Shown here: in pieces, positions 49,001 to 60,990 of the stretch
Layout: each line of letters begins with the position of its first letter
Position numbering within the stretch: the stretch's first letter is position 1
NCBI RefSeq assembly: GCF_001522545.3
Contig: NC_031768.1
Span: 111,357,212 to 111,421,211 of the forward strand
Direction of reading: 5' to 3'
Length of the DNA stretch: 64,000 bases
Source of the DNA: Parus major
Taxonomy: Eukaryota > Chordata > Aves > Passeriformes > Paridae
Translations under genes and position numbers: made by a program
Notes under the pieces: model-generated
The model's database searches: none
The model's input: only the letters and a program-made list of their open reading frames with translations
Told to the model about the DNA's origin: nothing

Positions 49001-51900
49001 GAACTTTCTCTGAAAGAAGGTCTAAAAAAGAAACTCATGGCCCTTTCAAGGACTACTTTTAAATAGTTAATTTCTGCCCCAGAAAAGCTTTTGTACAACC
49101 AAAACAAGCCCGTAAACAAATACCAAGTTGAATTAACTACAGGACCATAAACAGAGGGAAAGAAATCTGTAAGGATATAAAGAAAACTGCAGAAAACAAT
49201 CATGAAACAACAAATAGGAGGAGAGTCTAAAAATTTTTAATTAGCATTTCATCTTCTAATTTCTTTCCTTTTCAAATAAGTCTACTACCTCCACATTCAT
49301 TTCCACTAAGATACTACAGTCCAAGTAAAAAGTATATGCTGTGTGCAGTACCTAAGAAATACCCCTCCCAATATACAGGAAAAAATTACTATGTTATTTG
49401 CACAGCCAAATATTCCGTGAACTCCAGCTTACTAAAATAACTCAGTTTCATAAGTGCTCCTGAAACAGTTCCAGCTCAGGCAGGAGAAGAGTTGGCCTGG
49501 ATGAGCAGTTCAGAATCCATGTGATTATTCAGGCTTCATTTTGGCTAAATTTAATATTGGCTCTTTGGGGATGGACTCCCAGAGGTGAGGCAGAAAAAGG
49601 CCACTAAAACCCTGCCAAGTTCAGTGGGGAAAAAACTTGGAATGACAGCCTAGTTATCTAATTGTTAGCAGCAGGCAGCAGCAGTTTTAAGTAGCAAATT
49701 AATATGTTTGGGGGTTATGCAAAACAAGAATAATTTACAACGAATTGGTATCAGGAGCAATTTTAATCAGCCACAATCTGAAAATCCTGAATTCCCATTA
49801 AAATAAATTGGAATTGCATTTGCTTCTACGTAGCTTGCTTTTGACTGCAGGAATTTTGAGTAGCGAAAAGAGATTAGTAGAAGCTTGGCTTTATCTGTAG
49901 ACTTTATCTCTCTAATTATATACTTGAGACTGGTAAAATGAGTATACAGAATAATGAGAAAAGTTATTAAAAAGTTGCTGTACAGGCCATTTTTGTTGTC
50001 CACATATAGAAAACAGGTTTCAACTCTTGACTCCAAGATATCCTCAGCTACTGAAGCACTAAGTTCAGGGGTAAAACCAGAAAATATAAAAGAAGTGGGG
50101 GAAATGAAAATTATTTCCTCTGGAACATTTTAAGGTTTGTTTCCAGGGGTGAAAGGGAGCATGATCAGGTTATAAATGATAAAAAAATAACCAGGCAGCA
50201 TGAGAAAAGTAGTTAAAGTTGATCTTGCCTGTGGGGAGGGAGTGGGAGTCCTGTCCAGATCCCTCCCTGCCCACTCCAGTAGCTCTGCAGCAAGGTCCTT
50301 CCTTAAGGAACACCTCCAGGGACAGGAACTTCTTAGATGGGCCTTTAAAACCCATAAAATACTCTTTTGTATTATTAGATAGTCACAAATTGAAAAGCAG
50401 ACCACAGACAACAAGCACCTGGGAATTCTTCACTGTCAGAAAGAGAACACAGGGCTAGAAAACCACTTGTCCCCATCCTACCCCTGCTAGGATCCCCCAT
50501 CTGTAGAAGTCCCTACATTTCACAGAATTACACCAATATAACTTGATAGGGTCTATTTGTATCTTTCAGAAAAAAAAATAAATCTCTGTGTATTGATATT
50601 TTTCTTAGCTATACCTTCACAATTTAGTCTGAAGCTCTGTATTTTTAAAGTTGGCAATAAGATAAAAAAACATCCCCCTTTGCAGCAGCTCAAAAGATTA
50701 CTTCTAATGCACACATCATAGGAAGAAGCTCTTTGAGCTTTTTCTTTCTTTGTTTTTTTGGAGGTTTGATTTGGAGGTTTGCACATCTCTAGCTTAGCAG
50801 TCATTTCTATCAGCTTATATTAAATAGCTGCTTCATCAATTTCAGTTAAAACCAAATTAGCCTGAAATTAAGCCAGGATCTATAGAAGAGTAGCAGTAAC
50901 TTAAATAAATCAATATCAAACAACCACCTCATCTGAAGCTAGACATCTTGCTGATGTGCTAAACAAGAATATAAGCACTGAGTCCAAGCAAGAGTTTCTT
51001 AAATCAGAATAACGTCCCCATGTGTGTTTGCAATTACCTAATAAAGCTGTTCTCACTAACAGGGACAGCAGCAGAAAAACTGACACGAGCCAACATGATT
51101 TCCTGATAAACACTGATAAAAATCTGTGCTGAAACATGTACAGCAAAATGACTGATTCTGGCATTCCTAACATTTTTGAGGGGAAATCCCAACACACCCT
51201 GGAAAGAGTCCAAAACCATACAAACTCTGAAGAAGTAGTTTGATTGTTTAGTTTCTAAATTTTAGGATAGCGCTGTTGAGCCCCATCTTGTCCTAATTTT
51301 CCATTCTCATTGTCCTTCCACAGAAGAATCCCTTTATCTTCTTTATCTTTTCACTTTGCTTTCTTAGCTGAGCACTGAGTGTTCTTCTCCTGGAACAGCT
51401 TTCCCACATTTGGTTTCTCCTAGCTGGGCAGAGTGCAGAATAAACCACACCAAAAAAAATCACATTTGTGTTCTCATTATGCTCCTCTCTTTTCACTTTA
51501 CCTGTGCAATTATATTTCCAGAACAACATTCTGTGATTTCCTAAACACTTATTAACCACACACACATATGTATATATACGGAGAAATGTATAAAAACCAT
51601 GCACTAACATTGGGAATTTATTAGGGAGAAAAATGAACACACCTATTCCATTACTTACTGTTTTATAATCCTAAACATTAACTACAAAAAAGTTAACACA
51701 ATCTTTTCCAGCATTAGTCTGTTGATTTCCTTCAGCTATATGCTGTTTAATTAAGCTAAAGAAGCAATGAAATCCCTTAATTATCTTTATCACTAATTTT
51801 CTGCCTCCAATATTAAGACCCAGAACAGAAGAAAGACAGCAACAACATTATCTGGTTTATTTTGCTTTTGAACTTTGGGATTCATAGTGGATGAGAATAT

Positions 51901-51930
51901 TAAAAAAAAAAAAAAAAATAAAAAAAAAAA
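51901..51930. repeat. Poly(A)-rich tract
   Basis: About 30 bases of A with one T, followed by GAGAGAGAAC. In the EPHA3 transcript it is a U-rich tract. Confidence 0.85.
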
Positions 51931-54900
51931 GAGAGAGAACAAGGAACATGAGAGAGAAAGATGATCAATTATAATAAAATTTAAAGTTGCTTCTTTCAAA
52001 CAGAACATCTTACATTCCTTTCCAAACTTTAAAAAATACCATTGTCTGTTGGAAAAGATGGTGACATTTCTGGTTTTGAGTTGAAAACTGTTGTTGTCAG
52101 ACATGTCCAATCTTTCATCCAGTGGGAGAATTTGGTCCACCTACCCAGCACTTGGTGGTGAAGTGCATGTGCATTTTAAAAATATTAATTTTTATATTAA
52201 AATCACCATCAACTCTGTCCAGAGCAGCCTCCAGAAAATGCCACTAAACAAAATGCTCTATCTGCATAGAAAGTCTCAATTTTTAGAAGTGGTCTCAACA
52301 GCTACCCAGAATTAAAACACTGCTGAAATTTAGCATCATTTGTAAGAGCCTAAGAAGTGTTCATAAAAAAGTGAGGCAAGTGCAAGAGAAAAATGCCTGT
52401 AGTCAAGAAATTAAAGCTAACATCTTAAAAGATGAAAAGGAAACTACTAAAAACAAATAGTGTAATGATTTGGCAAAGGAGATTCTGAGATCATTTCAAG
52501 CACAGGGCTCAGGGTTGGATGTGACAAAGAACCACTGTGGCAAACCAGCAAACACTATCATGCAATAACACAAACCTAAGTGCAAAACTACTCCAGAAGC
52601 TCTTTTAAGCCTTTAATATCTCGGAATCTTACTTTCAACCCTTGCCATGACACGAATTCATTACAAACAAGGAAGCATAAAGACTTTGCTCGCTGTCAGC
52701 CGTGGGTGTGAGCACCAAGCACTGAGGACCCACATCTTGAGCACACGTGTTCTGGGACCTGGGAGGCTCCTCTGGCAAAGTGGGATTTGAGTGGCTCAAA
52801 CAGCTTTGTTCTTACCAGCTAAAACTCAAGTGTCTTGGCAGAGTGGCTGAGAAATGCTGTTGCAGCACTTCCCTGCTCTAATCCTGCCAAGAGCTGCTGT
52901 TGTTGTTAATCTTTTGCTTTGCTAAGGACTAAATTCATTATTATTTTAAACAGACGTGGCAGATGCTGAACTGGTGCTATTCATGCATCCACACAGAGAT
53001 AAGGGGCCCTCCTTTTGCCCAAGTGATGCAACTCCACAGACAGTTAATATCCTTTAATTACGTCCTTTAATCCTGATATTGCCATAAATAAGATTATTTG
53101 TATCCTTGTAAAAAAAATAAAATTAATCCGTAGAAAAAAAGAGAAATATTTTAAATGTAGGTTTCAGATTGACCAATGCCTTATCTACAGTCCACTATTC
53201 TTATTTTCAGAGAGGACAGTGAGATGCTTCAGTCTTAACTACCAATATTAAATTTGAGAAAAAAAAGTGACAAGAACAAAACAAATAAATGCTGTGATAG
53301 AGTCAGGTGAATTACAGCAGAAATATTTTATCTGGCTGTGGTAGGTTAGGAGAACTCTCTCTTCCTCTGATTATTTCTTTTGTGTGTGTTTGGTTATCCT
53401 AAAGAAAGCTGTCAAGGTAGCTGCACAGGCAACCCCAAAGCCTTTATTTAGAGCAATATCACAAACAATCCAATCTTTACCAGTTAAATACCTTCCTTTT
53501 CATTAACCACTCTCAGTAAAGACAGAGAAAATTAATTTCCCTTTTGATGCATTAATTCCTTATTACACTGCCACTGTACTTTACAAAGAGGCTGCTATGA
53601 TGACACTACTAAATTAGGTTTATTTTTGAACCATTCACACATAAGAATGTTTTGTCTAATTCCCATAAACAGAAGAAACGGTGTCAAATATTCCCAAAGG
53701 AGAGAAGAACAATCTTCAGTAATTAAATAAAAAAACAATTATTAGAAAGAATAAGATCCAATTCCCATTTTAAAAGTAAAGTGTTAAAAAAACCTTTTTC
53801 CCTAAGAAATTGTGCAGTGGTTTGTTTTGGGTTTTTTTGCAGCAGTTAAAAAATGAACAAATGTTCCAAAAACTGGAGGCTTTTTTTTTTTTATATGCAT
53901 GGGTAAAGGAACATCTTACTGTACTCACACCATAGTTATACGTTAAAATTATACTTTGAAACAGGGAATCTGGAAGTTTCTGCCTCTATAAAGGGAATAT
54001 TGGGTAAATATTCTACAATGGGAAATGGATTTTTTAAAAAAAATTATGAAGAGTTAGCAGGGACCTGCTGGCAATTCAGATAAACAGCCACTTTGTCACT
54101 CTGATATATTGATATCTTCCATTCATTAGGTGTTTTTCTCCTAAGTAGCATCCTCTTGTGACTGCTGTTTCACTGTCCTTATGGCCTTTGGGTTGACAAA
54201 GCCATTATTTGATGAATATCTGGCCCAAACACTCTTTTGATATTTCTTGTTTCCCGTGTCACCTTTCCTAAACTCCGACCACCACTCTGAGTTTCACCCA
54301 CCCACGCTGAGCATTATTTTAATCTAAGATCAAAGGCTTCACAGACTCAGTGCTGGTCTCTGGCTTTTCAAAAAGCTGCTTACATGTACCAGGCAAGAGA
54401 TATTTTGAAGGGAGGCACTCACCTGCATGAAGCAGTAATGAGTTGCTGCCTATTACTGTCCAGCCTGCACAAAAACTCAGTGTGAGTGATCAGCAAGACA
54501 GGAATGCAGCTCAACTTGCTGTGTGCCATTTAACCATTATTATATTTCAAATATAAGGAATATCTCTATTAAAAAAAAATATAAAAATTACAAAAATCAA
54601 AGGAAAACACTTCAAATTGCAAAATTCAGTTAAAAAGTGAAGGGTAAGTTTGTGCCTTCAAGCATCCCAGCTCAGCATGCAGTGGAAGAACATCTCATGG
54701 TGAAATCCTGCATTTCCAAGAGGCAGAAATGCTTAGGTTTTCTCCTCCTTTGTATCAGAGGTTATGATGAATATAAGGGTTAAAACCACACAGCTCCTTT
54801 TACGGGATTTCTTGTGGCAAAGAAATTAACACTACTTGGAGTGCTGACTGGTGCTATAGGACAACCAGAGTAATTAAAACAGAAATTAAAAAAAAAAAAA

Positions 54901-55307
54901 GGGAAATTTCTCAAGGCTTTCCTTCATATAGCTCATTAACTCAAGCACTGGCAGGTGCCAGTATTAATTCCTCAGCTCCTTCTCCTTTATTTAGTTTCAG
55001 AAATAAGCCTGACTAAACACAGTTGAAAAGAAGCAATGGTGCAGGCTGCAAAGGCTTTGTAATTAACACCAGAGAGAGACAGATGAGAAAGTGCTGACTG
55101 CATATTCCAGCATCTGAGATCACACCACACCAAAAGAGCTGCCCAGCAAGAGAAAACCAGCAAACTTTGTAACAGAAGCGTTAGTGCTGAGTGAAAAGGG
55201 GATTCTTGATTTATTTCTGCATACATCAATTAAAAATCCCCATCTCCTGAGGCTAACAGAGCAGAGGGATCTCAAGTGACAGCAACTCTCTACATCCACC
55301 CAGGAAC

Positions 55308-55436
55308 CAAAAAAAAATACAACAAAACCAAACAAAAACCCCAAACAAACAAAGAACAACAACAACAAAAAAAACCCAAAATAAACAAAATCCCCAAACA
55401 AGCAAAAACAACCAAAAAAACCCAAACAAAATCAAT
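55308..55436. repeat. A/C-rich low-complexity tract
   Basis: About 130 bp composed of A runs with C, CC and CCC interruptions and a few G and T. It reads T/G-rich in the EPHA3 transcript and has the same composition as the tracts at 5785-5880 and 62005-62198. Confidence 0.88.
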
Positions 55437-58400
55437 CAAATCACAGACGTGGGATGTCAGCACATTTTTTAAGATTTCACTGCCAGCCATCTCCAATTTA
55501 TCTCCACTGACTGGGCACTGAAACTGTCACACAGCAGGTTGTAAACCTGCTCAAAATACATCAAAGCCCTTGCAAAACAAGAAGTTCATCAGGAGAAGAG
55601 ATGTTTTCATATATCATGCCAGCTGGGCACCCATGTCACATAAATCAGCCCAAACTTTCAGCCATGCACAACAAAGTTTCTTTCTCTTTGCAGTCAGTAA
55701 GTGACAGAGTTATGAAGTTCAGGAAATGATCCCTGCACATAATCTCATGCAACATTGCACTTCTAGGTCCTCAGTGGTTTAATAATAGCTCTTCAGCCTA
55801 AGTACCTAAATTGCCTAAAAGGTGTCTTCAATTTGCAATCTTCTACTGATCTCATTATTCAAATATTCTGTGAAAAATTCTATTGTTTCCTCCCCTTTCC
55901 TCCAGGCTTGGGCTTTTGTTCAGGGCTAAAAATGCCTTTATTAACATCTCTGAACATGCACCAAACTGTTCTACATCATTCGTTCAGTGGGTTTAGAAAA
56001 TCATGATTTTAAACCAAGCCAGGCTTCCCTTGAGTGCCCCAAGAATGGCAAAGGAAACAGTTTGTTGTGGAACTGGGATGTTTGCAAATGCTCTGTCCTT
56101 GGGGAAAGGTGAGGATTAGAGTTCCCAGAAGAGACAAGTGCCAATAATTGAACATTAGAGATAAACTGCTAAAGGTATCTCCTCACACCACAGGACCTAA
56201 GGGGTTGGTTTGCTCACTGCACCAAAAGCATTATAAACTTCATGTGGCCACAAGTTGAACTTTGAGAGAAGTCATTTATCCTTTTATAAAAGTAATTCTA
56301 TTGAAACCCACTCAATCATACACATATTCCAAAAATATGCTGAAATGTATTTAAAAAAATTACATATAAAATGTTGTCAATTATACTCAAGTACAAAAAA
56401 GTAAAACTACCACTCATTTCCTCCAAGAAGTAACTTCAAAATAACTTTAAGAAACAAATGACAGGACAGTTAATTCAACTACATAATTCAGATTTGCTTG
56501 GGGATAAGGTCTGCTTTTCTGTATTTAAATACAAACCTTTACCAGCAAACTCATCAAGACTCACAATTCAGCACAGGGCACAACTTTTTATTTTTTTATG
56601 TCTTTATAAAGAGAACTGATCAAATCCCTTAGAACTCTTTCTAAGGATGTTCCTAAGATGATAGCTGTGAGCTGTCACCATATTTTTGTAAATGTTTTAA
56701 AATAAAAGAGGAGGTTAAAAGCTTTTCCCAAGTTCATAGCCAATGGTAGAAATTCCTGCAGACCTCTTGACACCACATATTTTACATCTGACATAATGAC
56801 AAGTTTTCTGATGTTTAAGCTGAAGTCTTAATTTTCCACCAAGTATTTACACCAGAAAGACCCCGTGGCTCTCTGAAGGGTCAGCTGGAGCAAGTAAAAC
56901 TCCCATTCAAAGGCTTCTGGAACATCACAGTTTCATTTCTGAGTGAAGAAGCACACACAGTTTTGTCTTGGAGTGTGATACCATTCCTGTGTGTGGTTCT
57001 GGGGTGTTGTGAGTGTCCACTGAGAGACAAGACCAGCAACTCCCTCTCCCCCTGAAGGAGGCTGCAGAAACATCGCCTTTAAAGCCACCCACTGCAAGGC
57101 ATGCTGCTTTTTGGAAATTAATTTTCTTCATAAAAATCATCTTCCCTGGAAGAGGTGACAACCTCATGGAAAATGCATAAATGTTCCAAGTAATTCTCAG
57201 CTATTACAACAGAGTTTTCACTCAGTTTTTCACTCTGAGGGAATGATACTGAAGTGAAAACCTGAAGACATCCATTCTATACTGATGTAGTCCAGTGAGC
57301 TGATAAAATGCCCTGCACTGCTACTCCTGTACCTGAGACAGCAGCAAGGCTGCCAATTCAATAAATCAAACAGTGGAGTGAGGTTTCAGCCTCTGACACT
57401 GAGGGAGAAGAAAAAGGCTTTAATGCTGAAAGGAATGACAAAATATATATTTTTTAAAAAACAAAAAGAAAGAAGACCACCCAAATTTTTTTTTTCTTTT
57501 TTTTTCTTTTCCCTCTCAGGTCTCCATTACCAAAATCATACCATACACACATACACTGACATATACATACCCTAATACCAAAACATCATCCTAACTTTGT
57601 CAGGCTTATAAAAAAATAGCATTTTTCCCTCCATTAGTGACTAACACATTTTTCACAGCCAGTCATGGAGTGAGAGGCAGCTCATTCATAACACGCTTTT
57701 CATTCTAAACATCTGCCTAGATGGATGCCAAACACAATTCTGAGTATGTTCAGTATTTAACTGATAAAATGCCTTCTGTGACAGAAATGAGGCACTGTGG
57801 TGCTCTGCCCTGTTGGCATTTACAGCCCTTTCCATGGACCACCTTAAAAAGCTGTAGAGAAAATATGAAATGTAATGTACAGAGCAGGCAAACACAGTGA
57901 TCTTTGTATGATGAGCATCATTTTTTTCTCAATTATATTCCTGAATGCCTGCACCAGCAATGTTTATTCTGCAAGGAACTGGGAGACAAACAAAACCTTG
58001 CACTTGGTGCAGTTGCAGTGGCGAAGACTGGAACAAAGCTCCAGTGTCACAAGTCTGAAATAATGTCCCACATTTTGCTGCTAAATGCTGCTTTTGTAAG
58101 CCTCTTTGCATTGATGCAAGCATATGGGCATGCTGCAGTGGTTATCAACACATTTATGGTTAGAGGTGGCTTAGAAGGCTGCTTGATCACTGTAAATTAC
58201 ACAGGGAAAGTCTGGGATCTTTGGTCAGCTCTCTAGTATTATCTCCTTTGTAAGGATGGGAATCAATGTAGGGGCTTTGGCCCTTGAAGCCCAGAGATTG
58301 TCTTTTGTTTCTTAGCTCAGGGAAGGATGCTGGCATGCCCAGCTCTGGTTTCTGATCAAGGTTAGAGACAGATGTGCTCTCCTGGTGTCACAGAGCTACG

Positions 58401-59253
58401 GTTTGGGCATGAACTCTGCATGGTTCCAGCTGGGTCTCTGCAGCACATCATCCCCAGCAAGCCATAAACCCTGCTCCACTCAATCCATCTTGATAAAACT
58501 AGGTCCAAATTGTTTCTTCTGAGGGGTCACTGTAATCTGACATCTTCTCACATTTATTGGGTCTAGGAAGAAAAACCTGCTTAGCTGCTCCCATCAGAGC
58601 CAAAGCAGGGAAGCAGACAATTCAAGACCCTGAAATCTTGTAAGGCACACAAAAATCATCCCTGTTTGAAGCCCAGCTACCACAGGTAGAGCCTTTTAAC
58701 CTCTATTAGCCAGTACCAGAGTCATGCCAAACTTGCTGTAAAGAATACAGGGTGGTGCATCACAAATAGCACAAGTATAGTTTGGAAATCTATAATTCAT
58801 CTCAGCTGAGAGTGAGAAGAGTGATTTCTTGACAGTACAACAAACACTTTCACATTTTGGCTTCTGAAAATGCACTTAGCACCTGCACAAACAGAGCTTT
58901 TTCTTGAATCGTGGCCATTTGGTGGAGTTATGTAAGGTAACCAGTGCCAGGACAACTGGCACATTTGCATTTCATACAAATTACTTGTGCTAAGAATATG
59001 CTCACACATCTAAAAAAAAAAAAAAACACAACAGAAATTGAGAAAAGAAACAACTCATCAGTACAGATCACATTAAATGGCATTCAGTCACACCACTATT
59101 AATGTCCAAGTCATCTGCTATCCATCCACATTCTTCCCAGTCAGGGAACTGGGAAAGAGCCAGAGGGATTCAGCTCTCCAAAGGATCCCAGGGAGCCAGA
59201 AACTCAGCCACACAAAGGATTTATCCATGACACTACTACTTCTCACCTTTTAA

Positions 59254-59288
59254 AAAATGAAATGAAATGAAATGAAAATGAAATTAAA
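59254..59288. repeat. GAAAT pentanucleotide microsatellite
   Basis: About six units of GAAAT, with one expanded to GAAAAT, lie after TTTTAAAAAAT. A potentially polymorphic short tandem repeat. Confidence 0.85.
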
Positions 59289-60782
59289 TAACCATAAAGT
59301 CATTATTAAAAGGATAATCTAGATATTCATAATAAAAATAAATATTTTTCCCCAAAACATCACTTATGACACACTTCACATAAGAACCTTGCACTCCCCA
59401 CTTCAGAGAAACAAAACACAAAAGATTTTACTCTGATGAGTGGAAGATACTGATCCCAACCATATTAAATTACAAAGGGTGTTCATCAAGCAAGATGCCA
59501 GAACCAAATATTTAAATTGATCATAAAAATGCCCAGGAAGATGTTAAAAAACTTTCCCACAAATCAAGAAATGCATTAAGAAGTTTACAATTAGAGAACA
59601 ACAAAAAACTACTTTCTGCTAAGCCTTCTCTTTTGCTTGACGACTGCAGAAAAACCTGGGAACTAAATTGAGAAGAAAGACTCTGGGATGCATACTGAAA
59701 ATAAATGATATTGAGGCTTCCCATACAACTAAAAATTATAATTGTTCAACTCAAGTTATTTGCAATTGTAGGGGTTTAGCCATTACAAAACTAAAGCCAG
59801 GACTTGATCAGAAAAATAAACACCATTCTTCATTCTTCTGGACTATTTTGTCAGTGTTATGCCTCACTGATAACAGGAAAGTTTCAAAAATTAGAGATTA
59901 AATTTTCCCACTAATTTTAGATGTTCTTGTTTACAAATGCAATTGTTACTTAAAAGAACATTTTAATGGCATTTATATAAATTAATCAATTCCAGATCAT
60001 TACATCTGCTGAACATCACTGGAGAAGGTCCTGGAAGGAATATCTATAAAGGAGATACACAGGGTAATCAGAAATTCCTGAGGAGTAGACTGTGGATTAT
60101 CTCATGTCCACAACAATTCTTCTCATGTCCATGTGAATCATCTCACAGCTTTTATCCAAAGAATGTAATTTGTAAAATCGAGCCTCATTAGAGATTTAGG
60201 AAGAACAAACTTCCCTTTGATTGATAATCTGGAGAATAGAACACAAAAATAATACTAAACTTGGCACACCAAGTTACAAGCCAACCATAAAAAGAAACAA
60301 TTCTGTTTCCTCTCTCTCTCCTGAGTTTTCACAGTCATCAAACTTCCTCTAAGGCAGAACAACTCTGATTCAAGACAACACTAGCCAATGCAACCACCCT
60401 CTCTACAAGAGGCATAAAAAAAAATACCAAAGTCAGACTGACACTCCATCTAGAAACATCTCTCCCAAAATGGTATATTGGATACAAAAGTGAAAATTGT
60501 CCTCAAATTAAGCTTTTTAAGCTTCTAATTTTAAAATGAAGCATCAATTACTTGTCAGTCTAATTCGTTCTTCACAAGACATTAGTGAAAAATTTATTAG
60601 GATATTGAAAACCTAATGCATCTTATTGCATAACTAAGAAATAAATTTGGAAAGAGCTTAAATAACTTTTAGGAGTACTGGACTTCATGTACAATTTTGG
60701 AGTAGATATTTTCTGTTAAAATAATTATTTTTTTCAAAGTGTCATAATTTTAGGAGCTCCATTCACTGCTGAATTAACCCCA

Positions 60783-60990
60783 GAGTGGGTCAGGTTGGAG
60801 GGGACCACAGTGGGTCATCATGTCCAACCTTCCTGCTCAGGCAGGGCCATCCCAGAGCACAGGGCACAGGACTCCATCCAGAGGGTTCTGGATTATCCCC
60901 AGTGAGGGACTCTCCACAGCCTCTCTGGGCAACCTGTTCCAGTGTCACCTACACTGTAAAGAAGTTTTTCATGCTCTTCTGTTTATTTAA
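60783..60990 (-). mobile_element. CR1 LINE 3'-end fragment
   Basis: The plus strand is the reverse complement of a CR1 3' region: GGTCAGGTTGGAGGGGACCA, then TCATGTCCAACCTTCCTGCT, AGGGACTCTCCACAGCCTCT, CTGGGCAACCTGTTCCAGTG and AAAGAAGTTTTTCATGCTCT. The sense strand is therefore the same as EPHA3. About 200 bp is kept, the usual 5' truncation, with no reverse transcriptase coding. Confidence 0.92.

Larger units (their letters stand above)
43872..60782 (-). other. EPHA3: EPHA3 intron 3, middle segment
   Basis: About 17 kb is mostly AT-rich sequence without recognised genes. Notable content is the 85-bp near-identical pair at 44581 and 45974, a GC-richer stretch at about 47220-47640, a poly(A)-rich stretch at 51901-51930, A/T runs at 53881-53892 and 54887-54900, the A/C tract at 55308-55436, a T-rich run at 57486-57510 and a GAAAT microsatellite at about 59254-59288. 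Open frames are short and without family features. Confidence 0.75.

Noticed and set aside
59254..59288. CRISPR-like or satellite array
   Set aside because: A plain GAAAT microsatellite. No spacer structure occurs anywhere in this vertebrate sequence.
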